Source: Ornithodoros turicata
Taxonomy: Eukaryota > Arthropoda > Arachnida > Ixodida > Argasidae
Length of the DNA stretch: 64,000 bases
Reading direction: 5' to 3'
NCBI RefSeq assembly: GCF_037126465.1
Contig: NC_088210.1
Coordinates: forward strand, 12,236,011-12,300,010
In this document: piece by piece, positions 20,312 through 31,767 of the stretch
Numbering within the stretch: the stretch's first letter is position 1
Layout of the letters: each line of letters starts with the position of its first letter
Translations under genes and position numbers: made by a program
The notes under the pieces: model-generated
The model's input: the letters and a program-made list of their open reading frames with translations, nothing else
Told to the model about the DNA's origin: nothing
The model's database searches: none

Positions 20312-21004
20312 TTTAAATAGAAATATGGCACTCGTCGAAACGGCAATAATGTGTGTTCCAGCCTCAGAACACTCACTTTCCTATCTTTTTATGTAATAAA
20401 CATATCCCCCCCACACACACATTTTAATGTTTGTTTTTTGGCGTTATACCAACTGCGTTCGGTGGCACATGCAACATCAACAACACCTAATATGATATAT
20501 GATGATGATGCCATCGGATGTCATGCCGGTACATACAAGCGACAACAACAATTAAATTATGAATGATGATGCCACGGGATGTTTCCGTGTTTATATGGCT
20601 CGCTGCAAGTCGGCATGACGCGCACGCGAAGTTCGCATGGCAACGGCTTTGTCTTCGTCCAGTCGTCCTGTGGCTGTTAGAAAAGTCGTAGGCGATCGAA
20701 AAGCCCAGTGTTTGCGTACGGGATGGCGCCAATGTCTCCAAGAATCTTGGTTGAATATATTGAGCGGGGTGATATCGGCGGCTTCTATTTGACACGCAAG
20801 CGTGTGTCGTTCCGTCATGTAGCGTTCTGTTATACTGAGGCTTATAACTTTTGAATTTCTTCGCTGACGTCACACCTCCAGAGGGCACTAGCTTCGGAAA
20901 GGCGAAATCGCCGCCATGATGTAGGTCCTTCGAAGTTTAGTTCTGGTTTTCGTTCGCTGACATTTGCCACTGGACCACACACACACACACACACATAAGA
21001 AAAC
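20312..21004. other. Intron sequence with poly(C)-type tail and simple repeats
   Basis: A fragment of the poly(C)-tailed repeat (ATGTAATAAACATATCCCCCC, 20389-20409) and a CATCATCA/ATGATG-rich stretch duplicated at 20490-20510 and 20560-20580. A (CA)n run lies at 20976-20995. No exon seen. Confidence 0.5.
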
Positions 21005-21225
21005 GATGATGAGATGGCGCGCTGGGCGCTGGCCCAGTGCCATTTGTAGATAGTGAGAGATGATGATGGAGATGAGGGTTCAGGTGACCAAAGCAGGGTG
21101 GAGATGTCTGGTGATGACAGGAAGTCGATGACAGGAAGTGATGACAGGAATGTGCGCCCGGGGCCGACTTCTAAGGGAACTGTGCCGACATATGTCTGAA
21201 AGCGTCTGAGGAAAACCCAGGCATA
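21005..21225 (-). mobile_element. SINE-1 copy, minus strand
   Basis: On the minus strand it reads CTGGGTTTTCCTCAGACGCT, TTCAGACATATGTCGGCACA, GAAGTCGGCCCCGGGCGCAC, then a CATCA-rich tail. The tRNA-like head is missing (5'-truncated). The internal motif GATGACAGGAAGT is repeated twice at 21112-21150. Confidence 0.7.
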
Positions 21226-21499
21226 TGAACGCTATTGGACCATGGGCCCAGGACTTTGCTTATGAAAAGGGCGGTGGTGGTTGATTGCATGCATTCCGTG
21301 CTGCAAGATCTCGGGCTCCCGCTGGTAGTCAGGGCAGTCCACAAGTCGGTGGCGCAGGTGGTGGTGGTGCCATTGGACTATTAACGTTGAAAACATGGAC
21401 ATTACTTGGAATATGGTAGAAATGATATTCACACAGTACAATGACTTCGAAACACGAACTGGATGGCGAATGCGATGTGGATAAAGGCCTGGATGATCA

Positions 21500-21812
21500 A
21501 AACCTGTAGTCTTGAGGGCTGTTGCTGGAAGTTTTCAAAGCGCCATTTCGGCCCCAAGCGGTCACGGATCCAAGTGTAGGTATATTTTCATCAGCGGGTT
21601 CTGCGTGGTGGGATACAAAACCTGTAGGATACCCACAGAAAAAGCGGTGCATCTTGCCAAGTGCGAACAACTCGAGACCACGTATTTGGAAGTGCCGCTT
21701 CGTCTGTTAAACTCCCGCGTGTTGCATATATTGCGGCGCTGATGCTGCTGCTCGCTCGCGCCACCTGGTTCGCAGAAACAGCTCATACATTTTGGCGGCA
21801 AATGTACTAGCG
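21500..21812. repeat. Dispersed repeat Q, copy 1
   Basis: Blocks TTCTGCGTGGTG, GTGCATCTTGCCAAGTGC, AAGTGCCGC(T/G)TCGTCTG, AAACTCCCGCGTGTTGCATAT and CGCGCCACCTGG(T/C)TCGCAGAAACAG are shared in order with 42600-43230. At the position corresponding to 42730 this copy has no insertion and therefore serves as the empty site for the hAT-like element there. Function unknown; no clear frame. Confidence 0.75.
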
Positions 21813-21823
21813 ACAGTGCTGCT

Positions 21824-22692
21824 TAGAGCCCTGCACGGGCCGACTTTTCCGGGCCCGACCCGGCCCGGGCGCATCGAAATATGGCTTGGCCCGACCCGGG
21901 CCCGGACCTTCATATTTTTATGCGGCCCGACCCGGCCTGGCCCGGTGACCGAGTGACTAGAGCCCGGCCCGGCCCGGAACCTAAGCAAATAGAGCCCGGC
22001 CCGGCCCGGCCCGGCGACCCGGCGAGTAGATCCCGGCATAGTATTTCCAGCCGCGACGTACGCATTTCTGGCGATTATCAAACAAATTTATCAGTAAATT
22101 CAGAAGACAAACATACGACTGATGGCGGTTTAACACCATAACCGCACCAGACCAAATTAAATCCAGAACGTACGCGAGCATGGGTGTTATCGTTACACTG
22201 TCAATATTTTGCGGAGGTAGAGGATGCTGTCGACAAACTCCTTCTCCCAGTCCATACCCCTCTCACCAAGCTTTGCCAAGTGATTGTGAAATACGTGAGG
22301 AGTGACGAGCAATGTAAAGTGGCTTTCAGAATGTTCTAGAGGGTTGAATCATATGCCTAATGCAGTATCCCTGGCTTGTCTTTGCAAAATATGCACAGGA
22401 ATGACGCAAGCGCATGATGATATCAACTAATGCATCTCCATTGTGTGGAATTAGCTGCGTGGCCCGGCCGGGCCTGACTCTCGGAAACATAATTGTCGGC
22501 CCGGGCACGGCCCGGCCCGCGGTGGTGGCGTATTTTAACGGCCCGGGCCCGGCCCGGCCCGCGGTGCTAGCGTATTTTGTCGACCTGGGCTCGGCCCGGC
22601 CCGGAGCACACAGCCAATAACAAGCCCGGCTCGGCCCGCGGGCCGGCTCGGGCCCGGGCCGGGTCGGGGGCCCGGGCCCGTGCAGGGCTCTA
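21824..22692. mobile_element. hAT-like GC-rich foldback
   Basis: Ends TAGAGCCCTGCACGGGC / GCCCGTGCAGGGCTCTA, flanked by the perfect 8-bp duplication GTGCTGCT (21816-21823 and 22693-22700). Both subterminal 200 bp are arrays of GGCCCGG-type runs in inverted orientation, so the ends can fold together strongly. The approximately 450-bp AT-richer middle has no transposase. The 8-bp duplication and CAGRG-like termini fit the hAT superfamily. Confidence 0.9.
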
Positions 22693-22913
22693 GTGCTGCT
22701 TTCCTGCGGATGACGTCACGTGAATAAACCCTACACCGAGACAAAGGGGTATAGTATGTCTTCTACATCAAACGAACAAAACTGCAATTGGACATCACCG
22801 AGGGTGGCCAAAAACTCTGCCACCTGCTACGATTTTGTTAAGGGAAACGGGTCCGACACTCCGAGAACATCAGGGCCCTTTCGGGGCCCTCAGGGAATAC
22901 GAAACGTGGAGAC

Positions 22914-23314
22914 TAGAGTCACTAAATAAGCTACGCTTCAGGGTATCGACACTGAGGTCCCAGGGAGAGCAGGACGCCATCTTGTTTCCTCACCACACCG
23001 GTATCATCCCCATTTGAGAATCAAAGACGACTAACATAATGCTCCCTGTGGGATAGAGAAGCGTGTATGATTGTTGTGCAATAATCCATGTATTGTCCGC
23101 GAGAGCGCCCAGAACATGTCGAGGTGAGCTCAAGACCGTCAACTGCTGCTCGTAAACGAAAGGAACATTTCACCCGCGCACGATAGATGGCATCCTGCGC
23201 TAACGTGCGCTGTGCGCGTGCGCATGGGCAGCGTGGCGCGGAAACAAGATGGAGCATGCTCGCTCTTGGAACTCAGTGTCGATACTCTGAAGCGTAGCTT
23301 ATTTAGTGACTCTA
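22914..23314. mobile_element. FB3 element, complete
   Basis: TAGAGTCACTAAATAAGC to GCTTATTTAGTGACTCTA. The inner order of motifs equals that of 8684-9090 (GTATCGACACTGAG, GCCATCTTGTTTCC, AAGCGTGTATGATTGTTG, TCCATGTATTGTCC, GGAAACAAGATGG). The terminal approximately 60 bp are strongly complementary. Confidence 0.85.
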
Positions 23315-23611
23315 GCAAAGACCTCTCGGAGACTCTCGGAGACTATTGTCCTGAAAGGCAGGAGGTGCTCTGGTATTTGTGCCTCTGTATGTATAGTTAT
23401 CAGTTGCAGCTTTGTGTTAGGCAAAAAAAAAAAAAGAAAAGAAAATTGTGAAGCGTGTTCACTATATTGCATACACGGAATAGGCGCAATAATTTCGCAC
23501 GCACACACGAGGTGTTCTAAAAAACCTCATGTGAGTGTCATATCAAATTTGTTGATACTGATCTTCGTTTCGCGTAGATTCTTCGAAGTCGCATAGTCTG
23601 AGGAAGGGGCG

Positions 23612-23700
23612 GGGGGGGGGGGGTTATTGTTGGAAAAAAGAAAAAGAAAAAAAAAGAAAGGGGAAAAGGTCAGCCATGCATCACGCCGGCTTGCTATTCC
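23612..23700 (-). repeat. Poly(C)-tailed repeat, copy 4 (minus)
   Basis: A G run of about 14, then an A-rich tract, then GGGGAAAAGGTCAGCCATGC and CCGGCTTGCTATTCC: the reverse complement of the family's order of motifs. Confidence 0.7.
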
Positions 23701-24851
23701 CTAAACAAACGTAAGAAAAGAAAAGGAACAAGAAATATAAACAATAGGTGTCACACAGTCGCCGTGGAGAGCATCAGCCAGATATGCTGGGTGCGCCTGC
23801 TTTAAACGTGAAATATGACAATTATATGAAAGCAAGGAATCGGCGAAACAAACAAACAAACAAACAAAAAGAATCGAAAAGGAAACAAATCGCTCGTAAG
23901 GGGAGCCATCAACCACCGCGTTTTCGTTTTGTACATTTCGTTTTCTTGTCCCATACGCCTCATTGCCTCTTCGTTTTACATCTTCTTCTCAACCCTGCGT
24001 GTTTCTTTCTGCACGAAATAGCTAACATACGAGTCAAAGCAAGAGTATACGAATCAGCTTGAACCGCCTGCCGAGGTCATACTGCTTTTTGATGATTGTG
24101 AACAACACTGCGAACGACACGGATGTACGCAAAAAATTCGATTCTGTGCGCATCCCGAACTCTGGGTTGTCTGAGTACAAAGAACGGATTGTTGTTCGCA
24201 AAATGCGTGTACCTCTACTTCGTAAGAGAGAGAGAAAAAAAAAGATGATGCGTGATTCATCATTTCGTTCTATTTTTCGTTATCTCCTTTTTTCTCTTGT
24301 ATAGAGTCGATTTATGCTTCGTGGCAGCTGCACACGACTTGGACAAAATTACATTTTCTCATGCTATGTACACAACTGACTTTTCAAGAGAGGTATTTTC
24401 GTTAGAGGCATCTTTTTCTTTAGTGATCTATAGTTCGGTGTGCCGCAGCGCAGATCTGCATATGAAGCGCTTCGTTCACTGAAACAGTTACTGTGATCTT
24501 GTGAAGGCTCGGTACGGTTCCCTTGGCGGAGCAAACGCGCCCTCATGGAGTACACGCCCGAACCATGTTTGAGAACTCCTTTAAAACAAAATTCTCTGGT
24601 TAACTTACTCTTACGACATAGTAGTTTGTTGGGTACCATAGCTACAAGTGCACCAGTTTCCCTTCACTGTTGGTTACTAAACCCCAAGCTACAAGATTAC
24701 CTTAGACCATTGTCAGTAACATGCCCACTGATTGAATCTGGTACATACAGCTCCCCTGTAGCACAACCTGCTCAGTATAGGTTCGACGTTGTGCACGGTG
24801 CATATGGCTCACAACTCATTCAGTCATTTGATTACGATCGTGTAAGTACTA
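23701..24851. other. Intron sequence, no exon recognised
   Basis: An (AAAC)n patch at 23847-23867 and A/T-rich runs. An open frame 24545-24842 ends next to a GTAAGT-like donor (24841), but neither its residues nor its upstream boundary match NOS or any family I know, so it is not called as an exon. Confidence 0.4.
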
Positions 24852-25073
24852 CACTCTTAAAAATGAACTTCACCGCATAGCACGCTCCTAGCCAACCATC
24901 CTCTCGAATGATATCGTTATCTGCCCTGATTTGTTGAAAACGAGAGGCGTACGCCTTTTTGTGACAATTATGAACAGCATAAGTGTCACAAAAAAGGCGT
25001 ACGCCTCCGGCTTTCGACCATTCAGGGCAGATAACGATACCATTCGAGTGCGGTGAAGTTCTGTTCTAAGATG
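24852..25073. mobile_element. FB1 foldback, right arm shortened, abutting FB3
   Basis: The complete left arm begins CACTCTTAAAAATGAACTTC. The right arm is diverged (CTCCGGCTTTCGACC) and lacks about 25 bp before GTGCGGTGAAGTTCTGTTC. It is flanked by TA; the right TA is also the first two bases of the next FB3 element. Confidence 0.85.
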
Positions 25074-25795
25074 TAGAGTCACTAGATAAGCTTCGCTTCA
25101 GAGTATCGACACTGAGGTCCAAGTGAGAGCAGGAGCGCCATCTTGTTTCCGCACCGCACCGCGGTACCATCTCCAGTTGACGATCAAGAACGGCTAACAT
25201 AATGCTCCCTGTGGGAGAGAGAAGCGTGTATGATTGTTGTGCGATAATCCATGTATTGTCGACCTGAGCGTCTCCATGTAATCAGGGTGAGATCAAGGCC
25301 AGCTTTGATGACCGGCTTGCCAACGAAAGGAACATTTCACCCGCGTACGATAGATGGCGTCATTCGCTAAAGTGCTCTGAAGTGCGCGTGGGTAGGATGG
25401 TGTGGAAACAAGATGGCGCATGCTCGCTCTTGGAACTCAGTGTCGATACTTTGAAGCGTAGCTTATTTAGTGACACTAAGCGGTACCATCCCCAGTTGAG
25501 GATCAAAGCCAGCTGACATAATGCTTGCTGTGGGATTGAGAAGCGTGTATGATTGTTGTGCGATAACCCATGTATTGTCCGCCAGAGCGTCTTGAGGATG
25601 TCAAGGCGAGCTGAAAGGCCGTCAGTCTTGATGAGCTGCTTGCAACAGGAAGGAACATTTCACCCGCGCACGATAGATGGCATCGTGCGCTAAAGTGCGC
25701 GTGCGCGTGGCTACCGTGGCGCGGAAACAAGATGACGCATTCTCGCTTTTGGAACTCACTGCCGATACTCTGAAGCCAAGCTTATTTAGTCTTTC
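25074..25795. mobile_element. FB3 element plus tandem partial FB3
   Basis: A complete FB3 (25074-25478: TAGAGTCACTAGATAAGC to GCTTATTTAGTGACACTA) is followed directly by a second unit lacking the left 60 bp (25479-25795: GGTACCATCCCCAGTTGAGG to AAGCTTATTTAGT). The tandem arrangement suggests unequal exchange between copies. Confidence 0.8.
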
Positions 25796-26806
25796 ATGCC
25801 GTAACACGTTGGGGCGTTATATTCTGGCGTTCGTACGAAAGTGGTGCCGGCTACAAAACTGAACCGTTGGAATGCCAAGGGAACGACAGTTTTCTAATCA
25901 ATGAACGCGCCACAGGAAACGCATATTCTCCTGAGTGACGTCGCCCACGGTATCTTGAGAGATACGCACCAGTTCACTCGAGTCTCTTCAGATAATAACT
26001 TTCTCGTTTACAATACGAATTCCAGCAATAATACGCGCTAGGAGTCGGAAGTGGCGTTTCTGTTGTCGATGCGCTAGACATCTCTCTAAAGACGTTGACT
26101 GTTGTCGTGGTCAAGGTATCTGTTCTACCTATTTCACTCACGACACATGGACCGTGTGACAACCGAACACGTTTGTCATATACATATATGGACGAAATCA
26201 ATGTGTATGCATTGATTTAGGGGGAAAAGAATGGAACAAAAGTTCCTGGGGCGACAATGCAAAGAGGGGGGAGGGGGCTGCACCTATTCGCTCGTTCGAT
26301 CCTACCTTCGACAAACAGAACTTCACTACATAATACACACAATGCCAGACGCTAGACATTCGCAATTATATGGCTTTATTACTTTATTTACTGATGAGAG
26401 AGGCGTTCGCTACTTTTGTAACGCTTTGCGTATAGGTAATCAAGGGTTACAGGAAAGGGGCGTTGCCCGAAGATCCTTTTGACACAAGTTGCACATCTTT
26501 ATTCGTCGCATTGCATTTTAGGAACATAACTCTGACGCACAATATTAATACCCCGTTCGCACTGCACCACGCTGTCTGGATCGGCATTCGATATTGGTCA
26601 TGGCCACCCGGTTCGACATTGAGGATCCAGGTTTTCAAGTGACTCTACCCGGCAGGTTGAGGGATAAAGGAAGCCACTGCACCTGCGCAAGGCCTTCCTA
26701 AAGTGTGTAATCCCGTTCACGGACTGGGGGCCAAATGTCCGCTGCGTTTGTCTAGGTTGCGGAGGCACACTCTCTCCGCACGCCCTTACGAAAAAATATT
26801 TGCCCA
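25796..26806. other. Intron sequence with a degenerate FB1
   Basis: At 26309-26480 the motifs ACAGAACTTCACTACATAATACAC and GAGGCGTTCGCTACTTTTGT ... GGGGCGTTGCCCG resemble an eroded FB1 (compare 44730-44800 and 61760-61830). Nothing else was recognised. Confidence 0.45.
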
Positions 26807-26966
26807 CACTCTTAAAAATGAACTTCACCGCATAGCACGCTCCTAGCCAACCATAATCTCGAATGATATCGTTATCTACCCTGATTTGTTGAAAACGGGA
26901 GGCGTACGCCTTTTTGTGACACTTATGCTGTTCATAATTGTCACAAAAAAGGCGTACGCCTCCCGT
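26807..26966. mobile_element. FB1 foldback, right-truncated
   Basis: The intact left arm CACTCTTAAAAATGAACTTC and hairpin centre end at GGCGTACGCCTCCCGT, where unrelated sequence begins. About 90 bp of the right arm are lost. Confidence 0.88.
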
Positions 26967-27120
26967 ACACGTAAAATTCGCACGGTTAAACCTACAATGT
27001 CTGAACACGTTGCGGAAATTGAGCCCTGGACCCGCATTCCAGAAGATGCGAGTTCGAGTCCTGCAGCTGGCTAACCTTTTCAGTGACTTCATTCTTCTGG
27101 ACTTCATTCTTCCTGCAATG
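26967..27120 (+). repeat. SINE-like fragment
   Basis: GCGAGTTCGAGTCCTGCAGC is B-box-like and is followed by GGCTAACCTTTTCAGTGACTTCATTC. The block AGCTAACCTTTTCAGTGACTT recurs at 51050-51070, which supports a dispersed repeat. The head and tail are not clear. Confidence 0.45.
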
Positions 27121-28387
27121 TCTGATACGTATTCAGGCGGAATTGTCCCGGAAATCATTAATAATTGTTAACGCACAATACGCTACACGACTACTTAAAG
27201 TGCAGGGCCCCACGCTGCATAAAGCTTCCCCCTGGCAAATGCTCCAAGCCAGCAGATATATCCCTACTCTGCAGAGTTGCGGGTACAAAAAGCGTGAAAA
27301 TCCGTACCGACAATATAGATGTGAGAAAGAACGTGTGTACATCGTTTTTCACTTTGTTCGGTGTCGAGAGGTAGTCGCTACCCTTGGCCAGTATTTCATT
27401 TCCGCCAACTCCGAAGCTTTGAAGTTTCCCCGATCGAATGAAGTAGGAAAGTTGTAAGGTATAAGAAAGGAGGGCACAACTAGTCGAGGGGCCACGTGGC
27501 TATAATTCGTTTTGCGTCCGTGAGATACGGTAGCGTTGACTCATCAGTTATCACTGATTGTCTTGCAATAAACTTGGGAATAAAAAAAGAAAGCAGAGTA
27601 TGTAAGTCCCCTTTTGCGTCTTGGATCATGAGGACCAAAAACAAGCAAAGTGCCTAATGTAAAAAACGCGAGACTAGGGAACACGAAGGGAGAGACACAA
27701 ACACGAAATCTCAAACATTGTTTTTACATTAAGCAAATTGCGCTCCTGCGAAAGCTGCTTTCACCGTGCACGGTAAAAAGAACTTCACCGAATAACAGCC
27801 TCAAGCAGGGATGAAGTAGCTATACTCAACAGAATGAAGTCATCACGAGTAAAGTTACGAAAAATTAAACAACATAACGAAGATGAAAGCAAACTTGAAG
27901 CTCGAAAGTTACTTTGGAGATATAACGGGTTACTTTCAAGTTACTCGCTACGTAACACGCACTTTTTAGTTCTTGGTCTTCGCGCCGTGGCGCTGGCTCT
28001 TAATCTGGTAACCTTTAGTAAAGGGTAAAAAATCGCAATATTTTACCGTCTATTTCAGATGTTACCAAGTAACTTTTGAGCAGTACCTTTTATAACGGTT
28101 ACTAGGACACCTGTACATAGAGGTTCCGGTCTCCTATCCGCCACACAGACGTAAAGGTTACAATTTGGTCAGTCATGGCTGCCTCTTAGACGCCTGCCTC
28201 ATCACAGACGCTAAACAATCAAATATGTTGGAAATCAGCACTACATGCAGAGCTTCACATATGCACAACAAATGAAAGGAAGAAATAATCACAATTGGGG
28301 GAAAATATTTATTCTTTAATTTACAAACCTGGCACTGCAGCAGAGACGAGCATGAGGACGTCACAATACAGACACTTGCGCTGCCTG
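27121..28387. other. Intron sequence with FB1 and FB2 fragments
   Basis: An FB2-like half hairpin (AATGTAAAAAACGCGAGACT ... TTTTTACATT) lies at 27657-27735 and an FB1 left-end scrap (AAAGAACTTCACCGAATAAC) at 27778-27800. From about 27806 a stretch rich in GTTACTT/AAGTAAC motifs resembles the interior of hAT-like elements, but no paired ends were found. Confidence 0.4.
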
Positions 28388-28505
28388 GTGGAGAGGGTCT
28401 GCAATCCCAAGTGGTTTATGAAACAATTTCCACTTTAAACCACTTGCATACAAAGTGGTTCAAAGTGGAAATTGTTTCATAAACCACTAGGGATTGCGGA
28501 CCGTC
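28388..28505. repeat. 118-bp hairpin
   Basis: GGTCTGCAATCCC(A)AGTGGTT and TATGAAACAATTTCCACTTT at the left pair with AAAGTGGAAATTGTTTCATA and AACCACTAGGGATTGCGGACC at the right, around a short CCACTTGCATACAAAGTGG centre. The stem is about 55 bp with few mismatches. Its size and form are those of a small MITE, but there is no second copy in the window. Confidence 0.85.
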
Positions 28506-29814
28506 TCGTTTCACCTGTCAGTTCATTCAGTTTCATTCAGTTTCAACGAGAGACTCCTTACTCTCCTCATATTGTTGCACCTGCCTCTCAGTATACGCCG
28601 TAAACGTTCATAACCCTCTGCGACACCTGACAATGACACGTCAGTGACAGCACTATGGTAATCCAGAGGTACATGAAGAAGTAAAACACAAGGATGACAA
28701 CGGATTAAGCAAAGAAGGGACGTAACCGAACAACGCCGAATGCGCTGAACCGCATTGAACTTGAACAGTCCCTGCGATCAGTGTGGCTAGACTGCTAGAA
28801 TGCCCAGCGAAAACGAAACTATGGAAATTTTGTAGTGAACATTCAGTACAATGACCAGGATAAAGTTCAATTAGTCTAATATTGTGCTTCCTTCACAATT
28901 CTTAACACGATCTGCAATTCAAGCACAAGCAGACACGCATATATGTGAGTGCGCGCTGATCCGAAACTTTCGTGTTGAATGTGTGGTTAGAACGAGAACA
29001 CATTAACTTTTGAGTTGTACCTTTTATAGAGGTTACTTTGCAAAGGAAGAAGAAAAGCGAAAGAATAAAAAGCAGGCATCGATTTCGTTTACAAGTTACG
29101 GCGCACCTATAAAGGGTACATTTATAAGTTACGACGACTGGATTTTGGGTTATACTCTGGAGTAACTTCTCTTGCTCCTACAATGTCAGGTTACAAGTCG
29201 TTTTTAGCCTCTAAATAGAAGTATCGGACGTGTAACCTCTACGACATTCCAAAATCTACGTCTATGTAGAGGTTACACGCCGTTAAATGTTACAATAAAA
29301 GGTTAAGAGTGATATATAACGGGGTTCAGGAGCTCACTTCCCCCAAAAGAAAAACAAAAAACAAATCGAACATTTGGTGGTGTATTTGGGAGAAGGATAA
29401 AAGAGTGTGGAAGTCATTCTATTGAAGCTTTACATGGGGGAGGGGGTTCTTGGTTTTCATTCTTGTACGACTTTGCGCACCTTGCGCGGAGAACTTTGGA
29501 CGACAGACGAAAACAGCGGAAGTGGACACACACACAGACACACGCGGGCACACACAGGCGGACACACACGCGCGCTTAATTCAAACAAAATGTCATAAAG
29601 CATACAAGGTGATCATCAGATGGGTGATTCATTAATTAAACCGCATGTTAATGTTCTTCAAGAAATTCAGTTCTGCGCTCCATGCTACAGTTCACCCTTG
29701 ACTATCATGACGGTTAAAGCGCCGGGGACCTCCGCGAAACTCTAGACTCTCGAATAGCATGAAACCGATTTTGAAATCATCGATTGGACAGCCAGTTGTG
29801 CACGCGCCAATTTC
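28506..29814. other. Intron sequence, simple repeats only
   Basis: Repeated GTTACAAG/GAGGTTAC motifs (28990-29300) suggest an eroded element without clear ends. A CA/CG-rich simple repeat lies at 29525-29575. No exon recognised. Confidence 0.4.
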
Positions 29815-30050
29815 CTCAGGCGGACTATGTCACGACTATTGGATGGGGGGTGGGGGTATCGTGCGTCCTGGTCCGACTTCACTGGCAATTGTGACGACAT
29901 TTCTCTTAAAGCGTTCTTAGGAAAACCCAATGAAAATACTCAGTCGGCGCCCAGATTCGAATCCGCGTCACTGGTCACGCCCCGGCCCGTTACGTCGACG
30001 TGACGCAACGGTTAAGAGTCCGCCAATCCCGGCCCGGCTTTCGGCGGCCG
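29815..30050 (-). mobile_element. SINE-1 copy with tRNA-like head, minus strand
   Basis: On the minus strand a tRNA-like region (GGCGGACTCTTAACCGTTGC and B box GCGGATTCGAATCTGGGCG) is followed by ATTGGGTTTTCCTAAGAACG, TGAAGTCGGACCAGGACGCA and a C-rich tail. This is the most complete head among the SINE-1 copies, though diverged. Confidence 0.65.
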
Positions 30051-30734
30051 TAGCATAAAAAGTACGAACCATTCAACAGATGAATTCCATTCATTTTGTG
30101 TTCTCGCCGAGCTAACGGTATCCTTTATTCCGGGAAGAGGAATTTTTGTACTTTAGAACAAGTTTAGTTGCCTAGACGGGTGCAGTTGCTTAGTTAATTT
30201 TCCTGCAGGTAACTGGGGGTAGTTAGATTGCTGCATAGGCACGACTACTTCCTGTTCAGAAAAGTTATACGGGTTACACGCACACTGACATAAGGTGAAG
30301 AAAATATAGTTGTAACGAAAGTCATAGAGGGGCTATTTTCCTTTGTCCTGTCCTGAACATTTCTGTCGTGTGGAGGATACATTTCCCGAAATTCTCGAAA
30401 TTTGCCGAATCTACGGGTACGCAAATGCTACGCCTCTTAATCCGCTTCTGAGGTGCCGCCGGCATTTATTTCGTGGCAAAAAGAAGCTACTTTGTTCTCC
30501 GTCGACCCCTCTACGGTAGAGCTTTCGATCTTGGGATCCCCCCTTAAGGCGACCGTAATACGTTGTCTGTGTCCCGCATGGGATATTCTTCGCCAGTAAT
30601 GCCTTGTTCGCCGATAGAGATACAGGGCCTCGTTTGCAACAACTTTCGTCTGAAATTCCCAGGACGAAAGCTGACGTGGAGAAAGCACCTTTAAACCCCG
30701 CGGAATATGCCGGGTCGTCTCACCTGCACCTCTT

Positions 30735-30990
30735 CAGTGGTAGAAGTAGTGAAATAAACAGAAAAGGAAGCCAAAAAAAGGAAAAGGCGCAACAGGAAAA
30801 GGAAGCAGAAATAAATAGAAGAAGGCCGAAAGAGAAGCAAGTAGAAAGAGAAGAATAAGAGAAAGAAAATTAGAAGAAAAAGAAGAAGGGAAGATAAGAG
30901 AACGCAGAAGAAAACAGAAGGAAGAAGAAATCGAAGGACCAAAAAGAAAAGAAAATGAAAAATAAGAAAAAGAAAACGGTTTATTTTCAA
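30735..30990 (+). repeat. Polypurine tract of about 250 bp
   Basis: Nearly uninterrupted A/G sequence (GAAGCCAAAAAAAGGAAAAG, GAAGAAAAAGAAGAAGGG and similar), with only a few C/T. Such polypurine-polypyrimidine runs can form triplex DNA. The long minus-strand open frame across it is a composition artefact. Confidence 0.85.
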
Positions 30991-31489
30991 TGGTGACGAT
31001 TGGGCCTTCTTCGTCACGACGGGCGATGATACCCCGTTGCTCGCGATAATTTCGTCACAATACGCATGGTCAGGAGCGTTATACAGTGTCGAGAAAGACG
31101 AGCAGTCCTTGCTTTTTTGCGCAGGGCGTAGGAGAGGTGCATTTGATGCATTTGTCGTGGGATTTGACCATGGACCGAGGAATTTCATCATTGTGAGAGA
31201 GCGAGAGCCCAGCTGATTTAGTGACCTTGTGAGTGCACTCCTGCTGAACGGTTGGGTTGAGGAGATCAGTCGGAGGCCTCTCAGCGTCGTCACCCATCTT
31301 GAGATAGATAGGAAAAGCGATAGCGCGTAATTTGCAATTTTGTTCGCTTATAAATCACGAAGAACGCAACTGATGGCAGTCGTTCCTTTTGTGCTGATGT
31401 AAAAGTGACGAAAATTGTTGACAGTAGCGCTCTGTGTGTGCCGTCCGTATTGCGACCTTGTTCAGGTTTTAGCGCTTTTTAGGGGTTCC

Positions 31490-31734
31490 CTACATACTCG
31501 ATAGATGGCGACAATATGGCGGCGGCTGCGCTTTGCCGCGCTCCAATCGTGTTTCGCTGGACAGCCGCTACGATATGACGCGAGTGTGAAAAAGGTCTAC
31601 GCCTCAGCATATCGCCAAGTCAGACATTCTTTTTTCTTCAGTACAATGTGTACATTATGTAGTGAAGCATGCATATCAAAGCGCCACAACTGCTTTCACC
31701 CATTGAAGAACAACGGTCCGGACACACACCAAAG

Positions 31735-31766
<32 letters not shown>
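31490..31766 (+). repeat. Retroposon-like repeat with (TTGA)n tail
   Basis: A GC-rich body (GATGGCGACAATATGGCGGC) ends in GGACACACACCAAAG and seven TTGATTGA-type units. The tail type matches the SINE at 13087-13441. The 5' limit is uncertain. Confidence 0.45.

Positions 31767-31767
<1 letters not shown>

Noticed and set aside
24545..24880. Candidate extra NOS exon ending near a GTAAGT donor
   Set aside because: The flanking NOS exons (19309 and 34976) already join in phase 0 with conserved residues on both sides, and this text matches no NOS segment.
30691..31293. 200-codon minus-strand frame
   Set aside because: It spans the polypurine tract, so its Phe/Leu/Ser-rich product is a composition artefact.
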